Source: Planctomycetota bacterium
GTDB taxonomy: Bacteria > Planctomycetota > UBA8742 > SKZP01 > JAIOTL01
Direction: 5' to 3'
Assembly: GCA_021106775.1 (NCBI GenBank)
Contig: JAIOTL010000329.1
Coordinates: 1 to 5,015, forward strand
DNA: 5,015 nucleotides
Shown: positions 1 through 5,015 of the stretch, one piece after another
Position numbering within the stretch: position 1 is the stretch's first letter
Layout: the number at the start of each line of letters is the position of its first letter
Position numbers and translations under genes: made by a program
Notes under the pieces: generated by a model
Seen by the model: only the letters and a program-made list of their open reading frames with translations
The model's database searches: none
Told to the model about the DNA's origin: nothing

Positions 1-2097
1 ATTTATCATGTGGCAAGAGGCGGTGGAAGCAATTCTGATGTTAAGAATCTGCGCACGTTTATTCGGCAGGCGGTGATTGAAGATTCAGCATCGCAGTATC
101 TGGGTTTCAGATGTGCTTACAACGGTAAAGTCAATGTAATCGAGAAAAAAAGCAAGACAACGGACGATTCGACAAAAACAAACGAGAAAACACTAGCGAA
201 TAATATCTTATCAACTGAAGAACCAGGTAAAGAAGCACAAAAATATCGGTTGTATTCGGAAGAATGGGAATTTGCGAAATTTGAGTCGAATGCGGAATAT
301 GGCGGGAAAATCTCGGAAAATCTCAAGTTAAAACTCGTTGAAATGCGAAAAGACGGAATTGAAGTTTATCAGCGTAATACTGATGGGATGAGGATTGTAC
401 GGGTACCTGGCGGATATTTTAAGGTTGGCGATGTATTTAATATTGGCTCTGCAAATGAAAGACCGGGGAAATATATCTGGGTTCCTGAGTTTTTCATGGA
501 TTTGACTGAAATTAGCAACGAACAATACTGTAAATTCTTGAATACTGGGAAGTTAGATTATTCGCTTGCTGCAAAATTCTATGACTTCGAAAATTCCAAT
601 TCTGAGCTTACATTTGACGGAAAAACCTACAAAACAACCGATTTCTCAGAAAATCTGCCTGTGCGCTTTATCACTTTTTCCGGTGCAAGTGCATATTCGT
701 TGTGGGCATGGAATCAGGGCTGGCAGAATTATGAGAATATTAGTTGTCTGCCCACGGAAGCAATGTTTGAGAAGGCGTCAGCATATGATTATGCGAACAA
801 AAGAAAGCGGATGTTTAGTTTTGGAAACGAGATACTGAATCGTGAACAACTCTCGATTAACAAGAAAAACACTATGGATTCAGATAAATCTTCCGGCGAT
901 GAAAGCTCTCTGGGCATAATGCATATGTCGGACAATGTGTCAGAATGGTGCGTGGATGCTTTTCTTAAAGAAACCTGCGGGAAATTGCGTCAGCTTGGGA
1001 TAGATCTACCTCAGAGAGAATATATGCTTGATTTTTCACCAAACGGTCGCGTCGTAAAAGGAGCAAATTACTCTAACAAAAACATGAAAAAACTCAGATG
1101 CTCTTTCCGCTTTAACATGCAGGAAAACGTTAAATCCGCAAATATCGGATTCAGATGTGCTTTCAACACCGGTTATATGCTTTCACCCCTCAAGAAAACA
1201 GCAAATCAGGAAGTGAAGATTGTCAGCACCAACAATAAAATTGAGCTTAAGGAAATTGCGAAAAATTTCAAAAAATTTAAAAGATTCAGGAGGCTTAATG
1301 ACAATATGAGCATGGTGCTCATTGAATCAGGTGAATACAACATTAATGTTACAGATGATAAAAAATTTACGAAAGTTAAACTCAGTAAATATCTTATCGA
1401 TGAAACCGAAGTAACAGTTTCAATGTTCTGCAAATTCCTTGATGATTACAGGTCGTCGATAGTTAAAGACGGAATTTACAAAGGTGAAACGATTCTGCTT
1501 GAGAATTCACATTCACAAATAAACATTGTTAAGCAGGAAAACGGGGAAACCGAATATTCGGCAAAAAAGGGCTGGAATCTCCGTCCAATCTACGACATAA
1601 CCTGGTTTGGCGCCTACGAATACGCAAAATGGGTTGGTGCAGAACTTCCTACAGAAGCTCAATGGGAATCAGCAGCAAGAGGGAATACTCTCAGCAGTTA
1701 TCCCTGGGGAGACGATGTACCAACATACCGTCATGCAAGCTTCAAAATCGGCAAAAGAATCGTAATTCCCGGCAAAATCGGCAGTTACAGGCTTGGGAAT
1801 TCGTATTTCGGCATAAAGGACATGGCTGGCAACGTTTGGGAATGGTGTCTGGATAATTATCATTTCGACAGAATTAACTATGGTGATGCAGTAGTTTCCA
1901 TAAATCCTTGCGATTTCAGAGTCTCGAAAAAGAAAGTGATAAAAGGCGGTTGCTACAATTCAAATGCTAAGACAATTAAAATATCATCCCGTCGTGGTAT
2001 CAACCCCGAACTCGTTTATTCTCTGATTGGCTTCAGATGCGTTTATAATTTTCCGAATGAACTGCCTGAAGATGTTGATGAATCAAACATTCGATAA
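1..2097 (+). CDS. Multi-domain FGE-sulfatase (SUMF1/EgtB/PvdO-fold) protein, 5' end missing
   Basis: The frame is open from base 1, and its first residues (YHVARGG, then GFRCAYN at about 106-126) are the tail of an FGE-like domain. The gene therefore starts upstream, and the GTG at 10 is not its start. A charged linker follows. Domain B spans about 388-1167: MRIVRVPGGYF start, LPVRFITFSGASAYSLWAW, LPTEAMFEKA, SDNVSEWC, and GFRCAFN end. Domain C spans about 1306-2049: NMSMVLIESG start, DITWFGAYEYAKWVGAELP, TEAQWESAARG, MAGNVWEWC at 1822-1848, and GFRCVYN end. A short acidic tail ends in TAA. The family includes sulfatase-activating FGE, EgtB, PvdO, gliding proteins GldJ/GldK and many structural or ligand-binding relatives. 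True FGE has Cys at +3 and +8 after its GGS; domain C has Ser and Ile there, and domains A and B also lack Cys. An enzymatic FGE role is therefore unlikely. Location is unknown because the N-terminus is absent. The fold assignment is strong; the function is unknown. Confidence 0.9.
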   Translation: MYHVARGGGSNSDVKNLRTFIRQAVIEDSASQYLGFRCAYNGKVNVIEKKSKTTDDSTKTNEKTLANNILSTEEPGKEAQKYRLYSEEWEFAKFESNAEYGGKISENLKLKLVEMRKDGIEVYQRNTDGMRIVRVPGGYFKVGDVFNIGSANERPGKYIWVPEFFMDLTEISNEQYCKFLNTGKLDYSLAAKFYDFENSNSELTFDGKTYKTTDFSENLPVRFITFSGASAYSLWAWNQGWQNYENISCLPTEAMFEKASAYDYANKRKRMFSFGNEILNREQLSINKKNTMDSDKSSGDESSLGIMHMSDNVSEWCVDAFLKETCGKLRQLGIDLPQREYMLDFSPNGRVVKGANYSNKNMKKLRCSFRFNMQENVKSANIGFRCAFNTGYMLSPLKKTANQEVKIVSTNNKIELKEIAKNFKKFKRFRRLNDNMSMVLIESGEYNINVTDDKKFTKVKLSKYLIDETEVTVSMFCKFLDDYRSSIVKDGIYKGETILLENSHSQINIVKQENGETEYSAKKGWNLRPIYDITWFGAYEYAKWVGAELPTEAQWESAARGNTLSSYPWGDDVPTYRHASFKIGKRIVIPGKIGSYRLGNSYFGIKDMAGNVWEWCLDNYHFDRINYGDAVVSINPCDFRVSKKKVIKGGCYNSNAKTIKISSRRGINPELVYSLIGFRCVYNFPNELPEDVDESNIR

Positions 2098-2190
2098 AAA
2101 ACGCTTAAAAATGTAAAATTAACTGAAATCTGTTTTTTTCTTTTGCAAATTTATTGTTAATTATCTCCTTTTCCATATTTCAACACTTGA

Positions 2191-2196
2191 AAAAGG
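2191..2196 (+). promoter_or_regulatory. Weak ribosome binding site of the UPF0316 gene
   Basis: AAAAGG lies 8 bases before the ATG at 2205. It favours that start over the in-frame TTG at 2154, which has only T-rich sequence in front of it. Confidence 0.45.
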
Positions 2197-2204
2197 CACA
2201 GATA

Positions 2205-2777
2205 ATGACCCCCGAATTTGTAATTAATTTCATCCTTATCCCTTTGGGAATCTTCTTTGCAAGAATTCTGGACCAATCCTTTGGAACATTGAGAATTATG
2301 TTTATTGCGAAAGAAAAAAAGCTTGCTTCAACTGTTTTGGCTTTTTTCGAAGTACTCATCTGGCTCATTGTGATTCGTGAAGTGTTCAAAAACATGGATA
2401 ATTTTGTCTCGATATTTGCATATGCCGGAGGTTTTGCTGCTGGAAATCTTGTTGGATTACAGATTCACAAAATGCTTGCACTCGGGTCAGTTTTATTACG
2501 CGTGATTACTGCCAAGGACGCATCTCCATTGATTAGTGCTCTACGAGGGAATGGACAGACAGTAACAGTGCTTGATGCTGATGGAGTTAGCGGAAAAGTA
2601 CATGTTTTGTTCTCGGTCATTAAAAAGCGTAATTTGAAAAAATGTCTTAATGAAGTTCTAAAGCATAATCCGAAGGCATATTATACAATTGAGGAAGTCA
2701 GTCGAGTGAGTAATAGCTTGTATCCAGGCTTATCTGCAAGAATGTCGATACCGTTTAACCTAAAAAAAGCTCGATAA
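2205..2777 (+). CDS. UPF0316 family membrane protein with C-terminal DUF2179 domain (YebE-like)
   Basis: This is a 190-residue protein of the UPF0316 family, whose Bacillus relative is YebE; the molecular function of the family is unknown. Three hydrophobic segments are visible at about 6-22, 41-60 and 66-86. Family-like motifs are GTLR followed by a basic loop (27-39) and YAGGFAAGNLVG (73-84), after which the chain becomes soluble. The C-terminal part, about 96-165, matches a DUF2179-type domain: VITAKDASPLISAL, then GQTVTVLDADGVSGKVHVLFSVIKKR split over two strands and a helix. It is expected in the inner membrane with the C-terminal domain in the cytoplasm. The ATG at 2205 is chosen for its AAAAGG site; starting at TTG 2154 would add 17 residues ahead of the first membrane segment. 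It follows the FGE-like gene after 107 bases, so co-transcription is possible. No terminator is visible between them. Confidence 0.85.
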   Translation: MTPEFVINFILIPLGIFFARILDQSFGTLRIMFIAKEKKLASTVLAFFEVLIWLIVIREVFKNMDNFVSIFAYAGGFAAGNLVGLQIHKMLALGSVLLRVITAKDASPLISALRGNGQTVTVLDADGVSGKVHVLFSVIKKRNLKKCLNEVLKHNPKAYYTIEEVSRVSNSLYPGLSARMSIPFNLKKAR

Positions 2778-2778
2778 T

Positions 2779-2863
2779 TTGCATTTAATTGATTTTAAGA
2801 TGAGAAAAGCATCGGCATTGAAGATTGCATTTATACTAAAAAATGGGCAAACTTTTGCAATTA
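2779..2863 (+). repeat. Three TTGCATTTA-type motifs upstream of the sigma factor gene
   Basis: TTGCATTTA occurs exactly at 2779-2787 and 2825-2833, and with one mismatch (TTGCAATTA) at 2855-2863. The last copy overlaps a short dyad, GCAAACTTTTGC, at 2847-2858. All lie in the 161-bp gap before the sigma factor gene and could be regulator binding sites. The region is AT-rich, so chance recurrence is a real alternative. I see no convincing -35/-10 pair, Bacteroidota-type TTG/TAnnTTTG promoter or terminator in this gap. Confidence 0.25.
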
Positions 2864-2938
2864 TGTAATAAGCAGGATAAGCGCTTGAGGACAGTTTGAT
2901 TTATCAAAAAAAACGCATGTTTACATACCACGTAAGAT

Positions 2939-3664
2939 ATGATGTTATATAAACCTTTAAAGATGGGAATTTCTGTTTTATTCAGAACATGGCAAATGAT
3001 GAATGATGACCTGAACAAAGATAAGCAAGCAAAAAAGATCGGCAAATCTCGAAAAGATCGGCGTGCAAACAGGTCGGACGAAGAGAATCTGCTAATTGCA
3101 TATCGCAATGGCAGCGAACAGGCATTTGATAGAATAATTAACGAATACGGAAATCAGCTTTACAATTTTATTCTCAGACTTGTCGGAAATCACGAGGCTG
3201 CTGAGGATATTTTCCAGGATACTTTCGTTCGAGTGTTGAGAAATATCGAACGGTACAAGCCAAGTGCAAAACTTCTGACATGGTTAATTCAAATCGCGAA
3301 AAACCTCAGCTATGATTATTTCAAGAAAGAAAGACTACGCGTACATCAATCTTTGTCAATCGAAGTCGGAAGTGAGGAATATTCGCTTGATTCAATTATC
3401 GAAGACAGCAATCAGCCTCCGCCACAAGAATTAATGATACTTGAAGAGGACAGAAAGCTTGTTCGAGAAGCAATTGAGAAGCTCTCGGTAAAGAAAAAAG
3501 AGGTAATTCTTCTCAGAATTTACGAAAGTCTGCCATATCGCGATATTTCAGAGATAACTGGAGACCCGGAAGGTACGTTGAAGTATCGGGTTTATGAGGC
3601 AGTGCGGGAGATAGCAGCATATATTGAAAAAAAGCATACACCACGAAGTACAGACGATAAATAA
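2939..3664 (+). CDS. ECF-type RNA polymerase sigma factor (sigma-70 family)
   Basis: The protein has up to 241 residues. Sigma region 2 lies at about 51-134: EQAFDRIINEYGNQLYNF, AEDIFQDTFVRVLRNI, then LTWLIQIAKNLSYDYFKKER, which holds the core-binding and -10-recognition helices. Sigma region 4 lies at about 172-232, with a helix-turn-helix LPYRDISEITGDPEGTLKYR (199-217 approximately) for -35 recognition. Region 3 is absent, and a PPPQELMILEE linker typical of ECF factors separates the two domains. It would direct RNA polymerase to a dedicated promoter set. The start is uncertain. ATGs at 2939, 2942, 2963, 2996 and 2999 are in frame and none has a good ribosome site. Starting at 2996 or 2999 would give the more usual short N-terminus. 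Even then, residues 22-47 are a Lys/Arg-rich extension before region 2. No anti-sigma gene adjoins it, and a terminator follows, so it appears monocistronic or last in its transcript. Confidence 0.93.
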   Translation: MMLYKPLKMGISVLFRTWQMMNDDLNKDKQAKKIGKSRKDRRANRSDEENLLIAYRNGSEQAFDRIINEYGNQLYNFILRLVGNHEAAEDIFQDTFVRVLRNIERYKPSAKLLTWLIQIAKNLSYDYFKKERLRVHQSLSIEVGSEEYSLDSIIEDSNQPPPQELMILEEDRKLVREAIEKLSVKKKEVILLRIYESLPYRDISEITGDPEGTLKYRVYEAVREIAAYIEKKHTPRSTDDK

Positions 3665-3728
3665 TACCGGCAGTTTTAATGTTCACAGCATAATACTTTT
3701 TGTAATCATCCTGATAAATAGTGATAAA

Positions 3729-3756
3729 AAAAACAGCTGTTTTCACAGCTGTTTTT
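3729..3756 (+). terminator. Rho-independent terminator after the sigma factor gene
   Basis: A perfect 12-bp stem pairs AAAAACAGCTGT (3729-3740) with ACAGCTGTTTTT (3745-3756) around a TTTC loop. The U-run forms the 3' arm. The mirror-image A-run means it could also stop transcription from the opposite strand. It lies 64 bases past the sigma factor stop codon and marks the transcript end. Confidence 0.8.
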
Positions 3757-3988
3757 AGAGGAGTATGAATCGTGTTGCCAGTCAGTTACTGTTGGCTTGA
3801 AGTTGCTAATCAAGTTGTAAATCATTCACCAACAGTTAAGTTGAATAAATCCCAGTTGTTCGTCCTTATGCAGTTTATATAGTGCAACTTACGTGCCATA
3901 ATAAAAATGATTAATTTTGGTCTTAGATGCTATATATTGTGCTTTATATGAATAGAAACGATACGATATGTTGTTTATGTATAATATA

Positions 3989-4017
3989 TTAGAACTCGCT
4001 GTCTAAAATTTTAGAAC
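3989..4017. promoter_or_regulatory. Candidate operator: 14-bp palindrome with TTAGAAC direct repeat
   Basis: TCTAAAATTTTAGA at 4002-4015 is a perfect 14-bp palindrome. TTAGAAC occurs at 3989-3995 and again at 4011-4017, overlapping the palindrome's right half. The TTAGA half-site thus appears three times in 29 bases, with the two direct copies 22 bp apart, about two helical turns. It lies some 160 bp before the receiver gene and just downstream of a TATAAT at 3980. An operator is an inference; AT-rich sequence makes short palindromes common. Confidence 0.3.
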
Positions 4018-4164
4018 CTTTTACTCATTTATCTTATATTTATTCTTAACAGCTTTATATATTAAACTAAATCACATAATAATTAATTAAACTATTATTT
4101 TTATACTCAATGATGATTTTCTCAGTATCAATTTGTATCATTGTGAATAATTCGTTTTGATATT

Positions 4165-4168
4165 AAGG
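4165..4168 (+). promoter_or_regulatory. Ribosome binding site of the receiver gene
   Basis: AAGG lies 5 bases before the ATG at 4174. It is short but well placed and supports that start. Confidence 0.45.
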
Positions 4169-4173
4169 TTTTT

Positions 4174-4626
4174 ATGGGCAGATCAAAAAGAGTGTTAATC
4201 GTTGATAGCGATAAATCCTTCTCGAAAATGCTTGCAAATAATTTCAAAGCTTGGGGATTCAAACCTGAACAAATTCATACAGGTGCCGAGGCTCTGAACA
4301 AAGAGCTATCCGATTACATCCTCGTTTTATCCGAGTTGAATTTACCTGTTATAAGCGGAAAAACACTTCTCGAAACATACAATAAACTCAATAACAAAAC
4401 ACCTGTTATTGTTATTACCGACATGGTTGACGATGAACTTAAAAACCAGATAATTAATATGAGCTTTGTCAGCGGCTGGTACAAAAAACCCATCGATTTG
4501 AAGGAATTGAAAAATTTTGTCTCTGAATTCGTTTTTAATGAGCTTGAAGTAATCACGCAGTATGATATTGCTCAAACAAAAGCAAATATCGACGATTCGC
4601 TGAACTTCAAGCTACTCCAACGATAA
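4174..4626 (+). CDS. Stand-alone response-regulator receiver domain with Glu at the phospho-acceptor site
   Basis: This 150-residue protein is one receiver (CheY-like) domain, about 5-120, plus a 30-residue tail with no output domain. The first strand, RVLIVDSDKSF, gives the acidic pair D11/D13. The conserved Thr is T82 in VIVIT, and the conserved Lys is K105 in the YKKP motif. The third strand, ILVLSELNLPVISG (49-62), aligns with the usual LVLLDLNLPGMSG and places E54 (GAG at 4333-4335) where the phosphorylated Asp should be. All other landmarks are intact, so this looks like a specific Asp-to-Glu replacement and not decay. In other receivers such a change prevents phosphorylation and sometimes mimics the active state; that it does so here is an inference. 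Its TAA is followed in the same frame by an FGE-like coding region, so it may be coupled to, or a split half of, that protein. Confidence 0.9.
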   Translation: MGRSKRVLIVDSDKSFSKMLANNFKAWGFKPEQIHTGAEALNKELSDYILVLSELNLPVISGKTLLETYNKLNNKTPVIVITDMVDDELKNQIINMSFVSGWYKKPIDLKELKNFVSEFVFNELEVITQYDIAQTKANIDDSLNFKLLQR

Positions 4627-4638
4627 GTACAGAAAGAA

Positions 4639-5015
4639 TTGTCCGACATTAAGGATACACAATTTAACCTGATCTTGGTTAATCCGGATTTGCTGATTCG
4701 ACAAAAAGATAACATGAAGATGGTTCGAATCTCAGCAGGGATTGCTAAACTCGGCACGGGGGACGGTCGAGATAATGAGAAACCTGAAATCAACGTAAAA
4801 ATTGGTGAGTTCTTCATCGACAAATATCCCGTAACTAATGCGCAATATAAGAAATTCTTGCGATGGGTAAATATTTCTGCAAATCCAGAATCGTACAGCC
4901 ATCCAGATCAACCTAGGAATAAAGAATTTGTGCCGAAATACTGGAATCATGATTCGTTGAATCATCCTGACAAACCCGTAGTTGGCGTTGATTGGTTCGA
5001 TGCGTATGCTTATTC
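4639..5015 (+). CDS. FGE-sulfatase (SUMF1/EgtB/PvdO-fold) domain protein, 3' end missing
   Basis: An open frame follows the receiver gene's TAA without a further stop and leaves the window at 5015. It encodes the first half of an FGE-like domain: RQKDNMKMVRISAG start, EFFIDKYPVTNAQYKKFL, and DKPVVGVDWFDAYAY at the edge. The first ATG is at 4714, but the residues just before it (RQKDN) match the lead-in of the upstream protein's domains (QRNTDGMRIV and RRLNDNMSMV). The true start is therefore probably earlier. TTG at 4639 is used here; TTG at 4675 is another choice, and neither has a strong ribosome site. No signal peptide or lipoprotein box is visible, so a cytoplasmic location fits. The catalytic-cysteine region lies outside the window, so activity cannot be judged. 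It may form a transcript with the receiver gene or be its interrupted C-terminal half. Confidence 0.8.
   Translation, partial: MSDIKDTQFNLILVNPDLLIRQKDNMKMVRISAGIAKLGTGDGRDNEKPEINVKIGEFFIDKYPVTNAQYKKFLRWVNISANPESYSHPDQPRNKEFVPKYWNHDSLNHPDKPVVGVDWFDAYAY

Larger units (their letters stand above)
3757..4173. other. Gap of about 420 bp without a gene
   Basis: No coding frame, tRNA or CRISPR repeat is visible. The first part (3757-3900) is of mixed composition and rich in GTTG. It contains short inverted pairs, ACTGTTGG 3788-3795 with CCAACAGT 3829-3836, and AAGTTGC 3800-3806 with GCAACTT 3884-3890. The second part (3900-4173) is strongly AT-rich and should hold the promoter for the receiver gene. 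It contains a palindrome and TTAGAAC repeats, listed separately, and GTATCA twice at a 10-bp interval (4125-4130, 4135-4140). A TATAAT at 3980-3985 has no matching -35 element, so I do not call a promoter. Confidence 0.6.

Noticed and set aside
1..2049. FGE-fold domains as variable proteins of a diversity-generating retroelement
   Set aside because: There is no reverse transcriptase, accessory gene or template-like repeat in the window, and the domain ends are not built of AAC-type diversifiable codons as expected of a variable region.
2117..2162. Inverted pair AATTAAC / GTTAATT before the UPF0316 gene
   Set aside because: Seven AT-only-like pairs with a 32-base loop are too weak for a terminator or a convincing operator.
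2154..2204. Earlier TTG start for the UPF0316 gene
   Set aside because: It has no ribosome binding site and would place 17 non-family residues before the first membrane segment; ATG 2205 has AAAAGG at good spacing.
3513..3746. Minus-strand open frame opposite the end of the sigma factor gene
   Set aside because: Its sequence resembles no family, most of it is the reverse complement of conserved sigma region 4, and it would begin inside the terminator.
3765..3800. Small gene starting ATG 3765 after GAGGAG
   Set aside because: It is only 11 codons long and the GAGGAG ends one base before the ATG, too close for a working ribosome site.
3980..3985. TATAAT as a -10 promoter element
   Set aside because: The sequence 16-18 bases upstream has no -35 likeness, and such hexamers are frequent in DNA this AT-rich.
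4627..4713. Remnant of a second receiver domain (KELSD and LILVNPDLL resemble part of the receiver)
   Set aside because: The similarity is a few residues only, and the later part is better explained as the lead-in of the FGE-like domain.

Overview
The window is AT-rich bacterial DNA. All five supported genes lie on the + strand, and two of them run off the window ends. The content is multi-domain formylglycine-generating-enzyme-like (FGE/SUMF1) proteins, an ECF-type sigma factor, a UPF0316 membrane protein and a lone receiver domain. Ribosome binding sites are weak or absent. This would suit a Bacteroidota/Ignavibacteria-like (FCB group) genome, but that assignment is an inference from style and not from a marker gene.

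Layout: 1-2097 is the 3' part of a large protein with the end of one FGE-like domain and two complete further ones. None of the three carries the catalytic cysteine pair of true FGE. A UPF0316 (YebE-like) membrane protein follows at 2205-2777. A 161-bp gap with repeated TTGCATTTA-type motifs leads to an ECF sigma factor (2939-3664), which ends at a clear hairpin terminator (3729-3756). A roughly 420-bp gap without a gene (3757-4173) becomes very AT-rich and holds a 14-bp perfect palindrome flanked by a TTAGAAC direct repeat. A stand-alone receiver domain (4174-4626) then has Glu in place of the phospho-acceptor Asp. Immediately downstream, in the same frame after its TAA, begins another FGE-like protein that leaves the window at 5015.

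How the genes might work together: FGE-like proteins lie on both sides of a sigma factor and an apparently phosphorylation-independent receiver. The receiver and the second FGE-like gene look co-transcribed and may be two halves of one receiver-FGE protein. A shared signalling or surface role is an inference. No catalytic anchor such as a kinase, protease, reverse transcriptase or sulfatase is visible in the window.
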